From: DATJFQ01 sp035492775
Lineage (GTDB): Bacteria; Acidobacteriota; Vicinamibacteria; Vicinamibacterales; 2-12-FULL-66-21
Assembly: GCA_035492775.1 (NCBI GenBank)
Contig: DATJIW010000075.1
Coordinates: 72,654-136,653 of the forward strand
DNA length: 64,000 nt
Reading direction: 5' to 3'
Shown one piece after another: positions 1 to 8,450 of the stretch. A model generated the notes under the pieces. It was not told the DNA's origin. It saw nothing but the letters and a program-made list of their open reading frames with translations, and did no database searches. Position 1 is the first letter of the stretch. Every line of letters starts with the position of its first letter. The translations under genes and the position numbers were made by a program.

Positions 1-824
1 AGCGTTTCGAATCCCACGAACAGGCTGCGCAGGCCGGCATCGGCGGCCCGCTCGATCAGGTCACCGCGGAGCACCGAGTCGACCGTCGCGGCGCCCTGGA
101 ACAATCGCCGCATTCCGCGCATGCCGTCGAACAGTGCTCGTGCGAACTTCGGATCGCCAAGGAGGTGGTCGTCCAAAAAATACACGTGGCGACCTGGCAA
201 TCGCTCGATCTCGGCGAGCGCATCGTCCACTTGCTGCGTGTAGAACGAACGGCCCCCACGAAAAAAGGCGTCTTTGTAGCAGAAGTCGCAATGCTGCGGG
301 CAGCCCCGCGTGACGACAATGGAGTTTGGAACGAGATAGTTGCGCCGCCTGATCAGGTCGCGGCGGACAGGTGGAATCCGCTCCAGTGTCCGGCCGGCGG
401 TTGACGCATAGATACGCTTCGGAACTCGGGCGCGAAAATCGCGGAGGAATTGCGGAAACGTCTGCTCGCCCGGTCCGATGAAGATCGCGTCGGCATGAAC
501 AGCCGCTTCGTTCGGGAGTGACGTCACGTGGAGGCCGCCGAGGGCGACGAAGACACCGCGAGCGCGGAACGAGTCCGCGATTCGGTACGCCCGATATGCG
601 TTCGTGATGTACACCTGAATCACGACGAGATCCGGCGCGTCGTCGGTCGTGAGCGGCTCGACGTGTTCGTCGACGATCGTCGCCTCGTCGTCTGCATCGA
701 GATACGCGGCGAGCGTGGCCAGGCCGAGGGGCGGGAACAGGGAATATTTGATCGGCCGCCAGAAGGGGCCCGTGGCTTCGGTGAGAGCCGGCAGGATCAA
801 CTTTACGCGCAGCGGCGTTCGCAT
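1..824 (-). CDS. B12-binding-type radical SAM protein (3' end outside window)
   Basis: The reading frame runs leftward from ATG at 824 and is still open at base 1, so about 274 N-terminal residues are visible. Residues 1-160 look like a cobalamin-binding-type Rossmann region (PPLGLATLAAYLDAD near 30-45, GGLHVTSLPNEA near 95). The radical SAM cluster motif CPQHCDFC follows with Cys175, Cys179 and Cys182 (CX3CX2C) after RG. This order, B12-like domain then radical SAM core, is typical of the large B12-radical SAM family of methylases and related enzymes. Substrate cannot be told. The downstream half of the core and any C-terminal domain lie off the window. The start is supported by a promoter ending 8 nt upstream. 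Confidence 0.85.
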   Translation of the reverse strand, partial: MRTPLRVKLILPALTEATGPFWRPIKYSLFPPLGLATLAAYLDADDEATIVDEHVEPLTTDDAPDLVVIQVYITNAYRAYRIADSFRARGVFVALGGLHVTSLPNEAAVHADAIFIGPGEQTFPQFLRDFRARVPKRIYASTAGRTLERIPPVRRDLIRRRNYLVPNSIVVTRGCPQHCDFCYKDAFFRGGRSFYTQQVDDALAEIERLPGRHVYFLDDHLLGDPKFARALFDGMRGMRRLFQGAATVDSVLRGDLIERAADAGLRSLFVGFET

Positions 825-832
825 GACTTTGC

Positions 833-861
833 AGTGTAAAGCAAATAACATTGCATTGCAA
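833..861 (-). promoter_or_regulatory. Putative promoter of radical SAM gene, same layout as the antitoxin promoter
   Basis: On the minus strand a TTGCAA -35 (861-856), a 17-bp spacer and a TACACT -10 (838-833) lie 8 nt before the ATG at 824. The antitoxin gene has TTGCAA, 17 bp, TAATAT, then 8 nt to its ATG. Inverted arms ACTTTGCA (826-833) and TGCAAAGT (857-864) bracket the promoter and could be an operator. The -10 match is only 4 of 6. Confidence 0.45.
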
Positions 862-894
862 AGTGACACGCTCGACCTGCCCCGGCGTCCAGAG

Positions 895-1653
895 CTACCG
901 AACAGCGGGATGGGGCAGCGTCCCGCGGACGAGAAACAATCCGCGAGGAAAGGAGTACGACCGCTGCTCGAAGTAGTCGCGCTTGGAGAACTCCACCGCC
1001 GCCCGCGTCGCGAACGAGTGCCACGTCTGCAGGGCCCGCGGACGGGATCCAAAGGCTGTCCCCTGGAAGAGCCCGACGTTGATGCCCCGGTTCACATCGC
1101 GCGCTGAGAGATACCGGAACGCCTCGACGCCCGCCGCACGCATTGCCGCACCGAGGGGCTGCGTCGCCGCGTAGCTCGTTTTCGACGTGAGCGGTCCGCG
1201 CCACGGTTCGAACGCCGACGACGCGAGATCGACGCCCCGATTCGCTGCAACGGACACAATAAAGGCTGTCAGCTCGGCCTCGAGCGGCTCTAGATCCGCG
1301 TCGGTGCCTTCGAGAAACAGCAGGCGGTAATACGCGACTTCGACGAGCGCCGTTTCGAGCGTCTCCGAGCCGTACCAGATGCCACGTTCCGACCGCGTGC
1401 CGAACCGCGATCCATGCACCAGCGGCGGGTACCGGAACGGCGTGAAGAGCAGATAGTGGAGGCGAGCGGCATCCGGCGGGGGAGCAGGCTTGGCTGACTC
1501 GATCAGTTGCTCGAGCACGGCCTGCTCGCGGTCGGAATCGACGAGTTTCCGCGTGGCGATGCGATGCTGCGCTTCGACGACGCGCCAGGCGGTGGACGCG
1601 AGGCGGCGGACCCTAGAGTTTCCCGCGGATTGCGTCCAGATACTGGACGGCAT
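895..1653 (-). CDS. RES-domain toxin of a RES/Xre toxin-antitoxin pair
   Basis: 252 residues. The core from HYLLFTPFRYPP through SRFGTRSERGIWYGSE to ALVEVAYYR is the RES family signature, with the conserved Arg and Glu of an ADP-ribosyltransferase-like fold. Family members (ParT, MbcT, Res) act on NAD+ or modify a metabolic enzyme; which applies here is unknown. It follows its antitoxin and overlaps it by 41 bp at the ATG at 1653. Homologous RES proteins usually begin near the segment WRVVEAQHRIATRKLVDS (residue 23), so the first 20 residues may be an overlap artefact, but no other ATG fits. Translation is probably coupled to the antitoxin. Confidence 0.85.
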   Translation of the reverse strand: MPSSIWTQSAGNSRVRRLASTAWRVVEAQHRIATRKLVDSDREQAVLEQLIESAKPAPPPDAARLHYLLFTPFRYPPLVHGSRFGTRSERGIWYGSETLETALVEVAYYRLLFLEGTDADLEPLEAELTAFIVSVAANRGVDLASSAFEPWRGPLTSKTSYAATQPLGAAMRAAGVEAFRYLSARDVNRGINVGLFQGTAFGSRPRALQTWHSFATRAAVEFSKRDYFEQRSYSFPRGLFLVRGTLPHPAVR

Positions 1654-1996
1654 TCACGAGCCCTTCCGGCGTTCGGACCAGGTCTGCCGGTACGCCGCCC
1701 AGGTGATGGTTCCGCCCGTTGAACCACGCGCGCGCCTTTGCTTCGTCGCCGCCAGTCGCAGCGTCCAGGCTTCGAAAGAGGCGAACGAACAGGAGGGCGA
1801 GCGACGCTTCCGCTCGTCCGGGACGGAGCCCGCGGTCGTGCGCGAGCCGCGACACCGATGCCTCACTCGTGCCGAGCACGGCGGCGAGTTCGCGGTTCGA
1901 GCAGCCGAGCCGCCGGGCCGCGGCAAGCGTGGCCTTGGCGAGCACCGCCGCCGCTTCGGACGGAGCCACATCGCCCGCCCGTTCAGGGGCTGCCAT
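1613..1996 (-). CDS. Xre/MbcA/ParS-type antitoxin
   Basis: 127 residues. An N-terminal helix-turn-helix (RELAAVLGTSEASVSRL, about 40-56) is followed by a C-terminal region with LVRTPEGLVNAVQYLDAIRGKL, the DUF2384-type antitoxin and toxin-binding domain that pairs with RES toxins. The ATG at 1996 is chosen because a -10 element lies only 8 nt upstream and the HTH domain starts shortly after; an upstream in-frame extension would run through the promoter. No Shine-Dalgarno sequence is visible, consistent with a leaderless message. Expected to bind DNA, repress the operon, and neutralise the RES toxin encoded directly downstream. Confidence 0.85.
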   Translation of the reverse strand: MAAPERAGDVAPSEAAAVLAKATLAAARRLGCSNRELAAVLGTSEASVSRLAHDRGLRPGRAEASLALLFVRLFRSLDAATGGDEAKARAWFNGRNHHLGGVPADLVRTPEGLVNAVQYLDAIRGKL

Positions 1997-2004
1997 CAAT
2001 TGAA

Positions 2005-2033
2005 ATATTACCCGTATATCTTTGCAATTGCAA
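2005..2033 (-). promoter_or_regulatory. Toxin-antitoxin promoter with palindromic operator
   Basis: Minus strand: TTGCAA (2033-2028), 17-bp spacer, TAATAT (2010-2005), then 8 nt to ATG at 1996. The perfect 12-bp palindrome TTGCAATTGCAA (2022-2033) covers the -35 and the start of the spacer, the expected place for antitoxin autorepression. The extended form CATTGCAATTGCAAAG recurs almost exactly at 849-863 beyond the other end of the operon. Confidence 0.55.
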
Positions 2034-2055
2034 TGCGCGGACGGAGAGCAGGACG

Positions 2056-2604
2056 CTAGGTCAGTTCCTTGTACATGATCGTCGTCGCCTCCAATCCGGG
2101 CGTCGTCGACGGCCGCGCAAATCGCGGGATGGTGCCGACGGTCACGTAGCCGAGCGACGTATAGAGGCGTTCGGCCGCCCCGCCCGTCCACGTATCCAGC
2201 GTCAGCAGACGGCGCGCGTCGGCGCGGGCGACGCTTTCGACCGCAATCATCAGCGCGCGCGCGATCCCCTGCCGCCGCGCGGACGGGTGCACGAGCAGCT
2301 TCATCACCTCGGCGCGATGCCGCTGGTTGGGTGGAGTCGCGAGGTCGAGCTGCACCGTGCCGACGATGCGTTCGTCGAGGCTCGCCAGCAGTACGCGCCG
2401 CGTGCCGCGCTCAACGGCGGGCAGCACCGCGTCGAGCCAGAACGCCCGCGCATCGTCTCGTGAAAACGGCAGGATGAAGCTGACCCCCGCGCCGTCATGG
2501 ACAACCGCGTGAAGGATTCGCGCGAGCGCGTCGATCTCGCGGTCCAGCGTGTCGCTGGCGGGGAGCGCCGGCCGCCAGGGTTCAATGGTGGCGCCGCGAT
2601 TCAT
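2056..2604 (-). CDS. GNAT family N-acetyltransferase
   Basis: 182 residues. The acetyl-CoA binding motif A is visible as LLVHPSARRQGIARALM (about 112-128, the RxxGxA loop), followed by LLTLDTWTGGAAERLYTSLGY, the usual GNAT beta4-beta5 and C-terminal Tyr region. The N-terminal part has an FSRDDARAFW helix, typical of GNATs that acetylate small amines or amino-group antibiotics, but the substrate cannot be predicted. The ATG at 2604 is preferred to an upstream extension to 2799, which would run antisense into the ABC gene start at 2730. Divergent from the ABC exporter. Confidence 0.85.
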   Translation of the reverse strand: MNRGATIEPWRPALPASDTLDREIDALARILHAVVHDGAGVSFILPFSRDDARAFWLDAVLPAVERGTRRVLLASLDERIVGTVQLDLATPPNQRHRAEVMKLLVHPSARRQGIARALMIAVESVARADARRLLTLDTWTGGAAERLYTSLGYVTVGTIPRFARPSTTPGLEATTIMYKELT

Positions 2605-2729
2605 GTCACGGGAATCGTACCGCACGGAAGCTTCGGCCGCGCGGCGGGCGTCGCCGCCCGCCGCCTGCCGACCGCCGTTCGCCGGAACGCCGCACCGGCA
2701 TCCCACGACGCTCGTATTCTCCTCTGAGC

Positions 2730-3671
2730 ATGAACGCAGCAGCACCTGACGTCCTCGTGGTGCACGGAGCGCAAAAGCGGTTCGGTTCCACGATGGCACT
2801 GGACGGTGCGAGCTTTGCCCTGCGCGAAGGCGAGCTGCTGGCCCTGCTCGGCCCCAACGGCGCGGGCAAGACCACGCTGATCCGTGCGATCAGCGGACGG
2901 GTCGCCCTTGACGCCGGCGAGATTTCGCTGTTCGGCCGATCGATTGCCGCTGGAGGCAGCACGGGCCAGACGTCTCCGGACCTCGGCATCGTCCCCCAGG
3001 ACATCGCCGTGTATCCGCTGCTCAGTCCGCGTGAAAACCTCGAGGCGTTCGGGCGCATGCAGGGGCTTCGCGGCCGCGACCTCGCCGACCGGGTTGCCTG
3101 GGCGCTGTCACTCGCGTCGCTGGAGGACCGCGCAAAGGAGATCGTCAAGGGATTCTCGGGCGGCATGAAGCGGCGGCTGAACATCGCCTGCGGGGTGCTG
3201 CACCGCCCGCGCATCGTGCTCCTCGACGAGCCGACGGTCGGCGTCGATCCGCAAAGCCGCGAGCGCATCTACGACATGCTCGAGGCGCTTACGCATGACG
3301 GCGTCTCGCTGCTGTTGACGACGCACCATCTCGAGGAAGCCGAGGCCAGGTGCGCGCGAACGGTCATCATCGATCACGGCCGGGTCATCGCCGAGGGGAC
3401 GCTGCCGGAGCTCGTCGATCGAACCGTTGGGCGCCATCGCGTGGTGATCGTCCGGACGGGCGCTCCCGTCACGCCGGTTCCTTCCGGGCTGGAGGCATTG
3501 CCCGAGGAGCCGCGCACGCTCCGGGCGCGCGTGACGGACGTCGCTCGCGAGCTGCCCGGTCTTATCGCCACGGTCGCCGCAACAGGAACCTCGATTGAGG
3601 ATGTCGAGGTCAAGGCGCCGAGTCTCCAGTCGGTGTTCATCCATCTCACCGGAAGGGAGCTGCGCGAATGA
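2730..3671 (+). CDS. ABC-2 type exporter, ATP-binding subunit
   Basis: 313 residues. Walker A GPNGAGKTT (41-49), Q-loop PQD (about 89-91), signature FSGGM (142-146), Walker B IVLLDE (162-167) and the switch histidine pair HH (199-200) are all present, so it should be an active ATPase. The 100-residue C-terminal extension after the nucleotide-binding domain resembles that of CcmA/DrrA-like ATPases paired with ABC-2 permeases. It overlaps the downstream permease gene by 4 bp (ATGA), so the two form one transporter. The substrate is unknown; drug, polysaccharide or lipid export are the usual roles. Confidence 0.92.
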   Translation: MNAAAPDVLVVHGAQKRFGSTMALDGASFALREGELLALLGPNGAGKTTLIRAISGRVALDAGEISLFGRSIAAGGSTGQTSPDLGIVPQDIAVYPLLSPRENLEAFGRMQGLRGRDLADRVAWALSLASLEDRAKEIVKGFSGGMKRRLNIACGVLHRPRIVLLDEPTVGVDPQSRERIYDMLEALTHDGVSLLLTTHHLEEAEARCARTVIIDHGRVIAEGTLPELVDRTVGRHRVVIVRTGAPVTPVPSGLEALPEEPRTLRARVTDVARELPGLIATVAATGTSIEDVEVKAPSLQSVFIHLTGRELRE

Positions 3672-4936
3672 TTTGGACGCTCGTTCGGGTCAGCTGGACG
3701 AACCTGCGGCGCGATCGCGTCGTTCAGACGCTGGTGTTCGCGGTGCCCATCGTGTTCTTCTCGATTTTCGTGACGATATTCGCGAATCAGGAGAACGGCA
3801 CCGCGCGCATCGCCGTGGCGGTCGTCGATGAGGGCCGCAGCGACTTCAGCCAGCGTCTCGTTCAGGCGCTGCAGCATGAGGACGCGCTGCGCGTCCGCGC
3901 CACCACGAAATCAGACGGTGGCGTCCCGCTCGACAGGGCGGGGGCCGAGGCGCTCGTTCGGAACGGAGATGTGCCGGTGGCAGTGATCCTTCCTCCCGGA
4001 CTCGACGCCGGGGGACTCTTCTCCGGCCGAACGTCGGCGACTCCGCACGTGCAGCTGCTGGCGGATGTCTCGGACCAGATCGCACCGAAGATGGTGTACG
4101 GGCTTCTGCAGAAGACCCTCATGACCGCCGCTCCGGACGTCCTCGCCGAAAGCGGGATCGCGCAATTCGACAAATACGCGGGCGGCCTGACTCCCTCGCA
4201 GCGGTCCGCAGTGACCGAGTGGATCGCCGAGTTGCGGCGTACCGCCGGACAGCCGTCCGGGACGGGCGGGGCTGCATTGAAGGATTTCGGCCTGCCGATC
4301 GACACGGTGGACGTCATGCGGCAGAAAGGCGGCGGCAATCTCGTCTCGTTCTACGCCGCCGGCATCGGTGTCATGTTCCTGCTGTTCTCCGTGTCCGGCG
4401 CAAGCGGATCGCTCCTGGACGAAGTCGACAGCGGCACGCTGGACCGCGTCCTGTCCACGCGCATCGGCATGACGGGCCTCCTCGCCGGTAAGTGGGTCTA
4501 CGTGACGCTGCTCGGCATGCTGCAGCTCACGGTCATGTTCGTGTGGGGCATGATCGTGTTCAAGCTCGATCTCCTGCAGCACCTGCCGGGTTTCGCGGTG
4601 ATGACGCTGTTCACGTGCATGGCGGCCGCCGGTTTCGGGCTCGTGCTCGCCACCATCGCGCGGAGCCGTGCGCAGCTCGCGGCGATGTCGAACATCATCG
4701 TGCTCACGATGTCGGCGCTCGGCGGCAGCATGTTTCCGCGCTTCCTGATGAGCGAAACAATGCAGAAACTCGGGCTGGCGACGTTCAACGCGTGGGCGCT
4801 CGACGGCTACCTGAAAGTCTTCTGGAGAAATGCTTCGATCATCGCGCTCTGGCCACAGGTCGCCGTGCTGGCGTCGCTGACGATTGTCTTCCTCGCGACC
4901 GCGCGCCTGCTGGCGAGACGCTGGGAAACGGCTTGA
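3668..4936 (+). CDS. ABC-2 type exporter, permease subunit
   Basis: 422 residues with the ABC2_membrane_3/YhgE-like layout: one N-terminal membrane segment (VFAVPIVFFSIFVTIFA, about 23-39), a roughly 180-residue extracytoplasmic region, then five or six C-terminal membrane segments from residue 225 (FYAAGIGVMFLLFSVSG) to the end. The stretch SGTLDRVLSTRIGMTGLLAGKW matches the short cytoplasmic helix seen in ABC-2 permeases. Starts within the stop of the ATPase gene, so translation is coupled. Its end lies 7 bp from the end of the convergent response regulator gene with no obvious terminator between. Confidence 0.9.
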   Translation: MIWTLVRVSWTNLRRDRVVQTLVFAVPIVFFSIFVTIFANQENGTARIAVAVVDEGRSDFSQRLVQALQHEDALRVRATTKSDGGVPLDRAGAEALVRNGDVPVAVILPPGLDAGGLFSGRTSATPHVQLLADVSDQIAPKMVYGLLQKTLMTAAPDVLAESGIAQFDKYAGGLTPSQRSAVTEWIAELRRTAGQPSGTGGAALKDFGLPIDTVDVMRQKGGGNLVSFYAAGIGVMFLLFSVSGASGSLLDEVDSGTLDRVLSTRIGMTGLLAGKWVYVTLLGMLQLTVMFVWGMIVFKLDLLQHLPGFAVMTLFTCMAAAGFGLVLATIARSRAQLAAMSNIIVLTMSALGGSMFPRFLMSETMQKLGLATFNAWALDGYLKVFWRNASIIALWPQVAVLASLTIVFLATARLLARRWETA

Positions 4937-4943
4937 ACGCCGA

Positions 4944-6293
4944 TCAGGCGCCCTTCTCCTCGGAAAGCGCGATCCCGAACCGTTCGGCCATCCGATAGAG
5001 CGTGCGCCGATCGATGCCGAGGACTTCGGCGGCGCGCGTGCGGTTTCCGCCGACCTGTTCGATCACGTGGAGCAGGTATCGCCGCTCGATTTCGTCGAGC
5101 GGCGGCAGGTCGAGGAAGAGACGCTCCTCGAGGTCGGGTCCGGTCGGCGGCTTGAATGGGAGGTCCGCCAGATCGACGCTCGAGCCGCGGCTCAGCACGA
5201 CCAGACGCTCGATCGTGTTCTCGAGTTCGCGCACGTTGCCGGGCCACCGGTAGTTCGTCAACGCGGCGACGGCCTCGCGCGTCAGCTCGACTCGGCGGCC
5301 GGCGCGGCTGCACGCGTTTCGCAGGAACGTTTCGATCAACAACGGGATGTCTTCACGGCGTTCGCGCAGCGCCGGCACGCGGATCACGATGACGCTCAGG
5401 CGGTAGAAGAGATCCTGGCGGAACCGCTGCTGCGAGACCTCCGCCTCCAGATCGACGTTGGTCGCCGCGACGACGCGGACGTCGACTTTCACGATGCGGC
5501 TCGCGCCGACCGGACGAACCTCTCCCTCCTGCAGCACCCGCAGCAGCTTGACCTGCAGCGCGGCCGACGTTTCCCCGATTTCGTCCAGGAAGACCGTTCC
5601 CCCGTTGGCTTGTTCGAAGATGCCTTTCGTGTCTGCGACAGCGCCGGTGAACGCTCCGCGCGCGTGTCCGAACAGTTCCGATTCGAGGACCGTTTCGGTG
5701 AGCGCACCGCAGTTGATCGGCACGAACGGACGTCCGGCGCGGCGGCCGTTCGTATGGATGGCGCGTGCCACCAGCTCTTTGCCCGTCCCGCTCTCGCCGA
5801 TAATCAACACCGGCGCGGCCGCGTTCGCGGCGTGAGCGATCTGTTTGTACACGGCGAGCATTCCCGCCGTCCGCCCGATGAGACCAGCGGGCGGCGGTTC
5901 GAGCTGCGGCCGGTGTTCCAGTGCGGGCGCCGATGCATCCGCCAGCGCACGTTCGACGGTCGCTTTCACCTCCGTAATGTTGAACGGCTTGCTGATGTAG
6001 TCGTACGCTCCCGCCCGGACGGCTTCGATCGCCGTCTGCAGGGTGCCGAAACCGCTGATGAGGACCACCTGCCCCGACGGGTTGGACTGCTTGAACGTGC
6101 GCAGCACGTCCATCCCGTTCTGGGCGGCGTCGAGATTGATGTCCGAAATGAGCAGGTCGAACGGCTCTCGCGCAAGACGGAGGGCTTCTTCCGCACGCTG
6201 CGTCGTACGGATATCGCGATCGCCGCGCTCGAGCAGTTCCGCCATGAACCGGCAGGTCTCGCCGTCGTCGTCCACGATGAGAATTCTGGACAT
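4944..6293 (-). CDS. NtrC-family sigma-54-dependent response regulator
   Basis: 449 residues. Receiver domain 1-120 with Asp51 as phosphoacceptor (ISDINLD) and Lys in SKPF; AAA+ domain with Walker A GESGTGKE, the sigma-54 contact loop GAFTGA, Walker B GGTVFLDE and arginine-finger region FRQDLFYRL; C-terminal Fis-type HTH NRTRAAEVLGIDRRTLYR. All key residues are intact. The ATG overlaps the TGA of the upstream kinase gene (TGATG), so the pair is translationally coupled. It should activate sigma-54 promoters in response to the kinase. A reading frame extends further upstream but only through the kinase gene in another frame; the start MSRILIVDDD is the family start. Confidence 0.95.
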   Translation of the reverse strand: MSRILIVDDDGETCRFMAELLERGDRDIRTTQRAEEALRLAREPFDLLISDINLDAAQNGMDVLRTFKQSNPSGQVVLISGFGTLQTAIEAVRAGAYDYISKPFNITEVKATVERALADASAPALEHRPQLEPPPAGLIGRTAGMLAVYKQIAHAANAAAPVLIIGESGTGKELVARAIHTNGRRAGRPFVPINCGALTETVLESELFGHARGAFTGAVADTKGIFEQANGGTVFLDEIGETSAALQVKLLRVLQEGEVRPVGASRIVKVDVRVVAATNVDLEAEVSQQRFRQDLFYRLSVIVIRVPALRERREDIPLLIETFLRNACSRAGRRVELTREAVAALTNYRWPGNVRELENTIERLVVLSRGSSVDLADLPFKPPTGPDLEERLFLDLPPLDEIERRYLLHVIEQVGGNRTRAAEVLGIDRRTLYRMAERFGIALSEEKGA

Positions 6294-7948
6294 CACTCTT
6301 CCTGGTGTGGCTCCGCCGGAGCGGCGGGCAAGTCGATGGTGAAGGCCGTCCGTCCGGGCCGGCTCTCGGCCGTGATGGTGCCGCCGTGGCGGGAGATGAC
6401 GTCGCGGGTGATGCTGAGGCCGAGACCTGTGCCGCGCCCTGGAGGCTTGGTCGTGACCCACGGGTCGAAAATCCGCGGCAGGAGTCCCGGGTCGATGCCG
6501 CGGCCGGTGTCGGAGATTTCGATCCGGACGCGTGAATCGGCCGTCCGCGCCGTAATCGTGAGGCGGCCGCCGTCGGGCATCGCGTCGAGACTGTTGTTGA
6601 CGAGATTCAGGATCGCGAGCTCGAGCTCCTCGGTATTGGCTTCGATGGGCGGCAGAGCGGGAGACGCGTCGAGTGCCAGCGCGATCTTCGACATATCGAG
6701 CTTGGGCCGGGCGACGTCCGCAACGCGGGAGAGCAGCGACGAGACGCTGACGGCCCACCTGGTGTCCGGCCGCCGCGCGTTGTCGAGCATCGTCCGTACG
6801 ACCGACGCGACCTTGCCGATTTGTTCCTGCACGATCGCCAGACGGCGCGCCGCTTTCGGATCCATCGCGCGGTCTTCTTGGAGCATCTGCACGTACCCCG
6901 AGATGAGGTTCAACGGAGTTCCGACCTGATGGGCCATGGACGCCGCTGTCTGGCCGATCGCCGCCATCTGTTCTGCCCGGCCGAGCGCTTCGCGAAGCGC
7001 GAAGACACGCTGATAGCTTTCCACGAGTTCCTGGTTCTTCAGCCGCAGCTCGGCGGTCGCCGCATCGACACGCTCCTGCAGCGCATCGTTCAGCTCCTGT
7101 AGCCGCCGCAGCATCTCGTTGAGCCCCGCGGCCACCTCGCCGATCTCATCCTGGTGCACGATGGGTGCCCGTGCCGAGAAGTCGCCGGCCCCGGCCAGGC
7201 GCATCGTTTCGTGAATGCGGGCGATCGGCCGGTGGATCAAGCGCCGGACGAACAAATCGATGATGAATGTGAGCAGGACGACAACGGCCGGGGCGAACCA
7301 GAGCGTGACCGTTCGTCCCTTCGTGCGCAGCTGGGAGACCGATCCCATCGAGGCTGTCACGACGGCGGCGCCCACCGTCTGCCCGTCGTGGACGGCGGGC
7401 ACCGCGACGATCGTCGAAATCGGGGAGGGATCGACGCTGATCGTCTCGTGGCGCGTCGCGGCCGCGACCGCAGTGCCGATCGCTTCTTCGCGCTCGACGG
7501 ACGCCGTGCTCGCGATCACCGTCCCGGTGTTGCCGGACGTGCTGACGACCGATACGGTGCGAATCGACGGTGCGCCGATCGCGAATTCGCGGAGCGTTCG
7601 CGCCAGAGCGTCGATATCGATCGGATCGCGGCGGAGCTCGAAGTCGTCGGCGACGGCAAGCGCGGTGAGCCGGGCGTTTTCGCGGACGTCGCGCTCCACG
7701 CCGCGCTCGAAAATGCTGATCTCGATGACGGCCTGGACGCTGATGATGATGGCGACGGCGAGCGTAATGAGCAGCGCGAGACGCGTCCTCAGCGAGGGCG
7801 GGCGGCGCAACATTGCCACGCTGGGGCGCGCCTGCGTTACCGGAGCCGCCGTTGCCGCGCTTGTAGAATCCATCGAAGTCGTTGAGCCAGAAGGCCCTGC
7901 GGTCATTGTACTGATGCGTCGGTGGAGTGGCACCCGGATTGTGTTCAC
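6293..7948 (-). CDS. Membrane sensor histidine kinase with HAMP domain
   Basis: 551 residues from the GTG at 7948. Two membrane segments (about 57-80 and 214-233) bracket a 130-residue periplasmic sensor; HAMP 234-288; coiled coil 285-325; HisKA with phosphoacceptor His340 (MAHQVGTPLN); HATPase with N-box Asn451 and G-boxes GRGID and GTGLGLS. It pairs with the sigma-54 regulator that overlaps its stop codon. The N-terminus is uncertain: ATGs at 7906, 7873 and 7813 are all possible, and the first 45 residues are Ser/Thr/Ala-rich and look poorly conserved. The kinase resembles those of the zra/NtrB-like class; the signal is unknown. Confidence 0.92.
   Translation of the reverse strand: MNTIRVPLHRRISTMTAGPSGSTTSMDSTSAATAAPVTQARPSVAMLRRPPSLRTRLALLITLAVAIIISVQAVIEISIFERGVERDVRENARLTALAVADDFELRRDPIDIDALARTLREFAIGAPSIRTVSVVSTSGNTGTVIASTASVEREEAIGTAVAAATRHETISVDPSPISTIVAVPAVHDGQTVGAAVVTASMGSVSQLRTKGRTVTLWFAPAVVVLLTFIIDLFVRRLIHRPIARIHETMRLAGAGDFSARAPIVHQDEIGEVAAGLNEMLRRLQELNDALQERVDAATAELRLKNQELVESYQRVFALREALGRAEQMAAIGQTAASMAHQVGTPLNLISGYVQMLQEDRAMDPKAARRLAIVQEQIGKVASVVRTMLDNARRPDTRWAVSVSSLLSRVADVARPKLDMSKIALALDASPALPPIEANTEELELAILNLVNNSLDAMPDGGRLTITARTADSRVRIEISDTGRGIDPGLLPRIFDPWVTTKPPGRGTGLGLSITRDVISRHGGTITAESRPGRTAFTIDLPAAPAEPHQEE
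7928..7942 (+). promoter_or_regulatory. Candidate sigma-54 (-24/-12) promoter toward the small exported protein
   Basis: TGGCAC (7928-7933), 5 bp, then TTGT (7939-7942) fits the TGGCAC-N5-TTGC layout with the exact GG-to-GC spacing, but the -12 element is GT rather than GC. It points at the gene starting at 8036, divergent from the sigma-54 two-component system. One mismatch sits at an important base, so this is only a candidate. Confidence 0.3.
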
Positions 7949-8035
7949 GGGCGATGCCCGCCGGCCGAGCGGCGAACGGCTGGTTCTTGCCGGTCAACTC
8001 CTCCCGACTGCGACGTCGGTGGGCACTTAGTGCTT

Positions 8036-8425
8036 ATGCTGCCGCACATCCTGGTAGCGCTTGCCGTTGCGGCCACGTTTCTCGGGTCGCCGCAGAGTGG
8101 CAGCGTTTCTGCCGTCTCCGCGCTGCCGAGGCCGATTCGCGCCATGTCCTCGAGCGTCCGTCCCGCCGAGGCCGCGCTCGTGGGCACGATCGAAAAGTTC
8201 GAAGAGACCGCACGTCAACTGGTGCTTCGCACGCACGAAGGCCACCACATCACTTTTACGCTCGACGATACCGTGGTGGTGCGAATGGGCTCGCACACGC
8301 TGGCCACGTCGGATCTCGGTGCTCACACCGGCCGACGCGCGAAGGTTCGCTTCACCGAAACGAACGGCACACGCACGGCTCACTGGGTGATGATTTCCTC
8401 CGACGCACCCAAAATCGCGAAGTAA
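8036..8425 (+). CDS. Small exported protein of unknown function
   Basis: 129 residues. A Sec-type signal peptide is visible (MLPHILVALAVAATFLGS...), then a Ser/Pro spacer, then about 75 residues rich in beta strands: ALVGTIEKFEETARQLVLRTHEGHHITFTLDDTVVVRMG. The pattern of a short beta-barrel with a GxI...FTLDDxT motif resembles DUF5666-like or OB-type periplasmic domains, but I do not recognise a specific family. The ATG at 8036 is chosen because it starts the signal peptide. It is divergent from the kinase/regulator pair and could be their target, given the candidate sigma-54 site upstream. Confidence 0.75.
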   Translation: MLPHILVALAVAATFLGSPQSGSVSAVSALPRPIRAMSSSVRPAEAALVGTIEKFEETARQLVLRTHEGHHITFTLDDTVVVRMGSHTLATSDLGAHTGRRAKVRFTETNGTRTAHWVMISSDAPKIAK

Positions 8426-8450
8426 GCGCGCGCCGCGATAAGATCGCGGC

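Noticed and set aside
61..861. 266-residue minus-strand frame rich in Arg over the radical SAM gene
   Set aside because: It is a shadow in another frame of the open radical SAM reading frame that ends at 824 and has a CX3CX2C motif; the shadow has no recognisable domain.
4884..6929. 681-residue plus-strand frame antisense to the two-component genes
   Set aside because: Antisense to intact NtrC-type regulator and kinase with all motifs; composition typical of a high-GC shadow.
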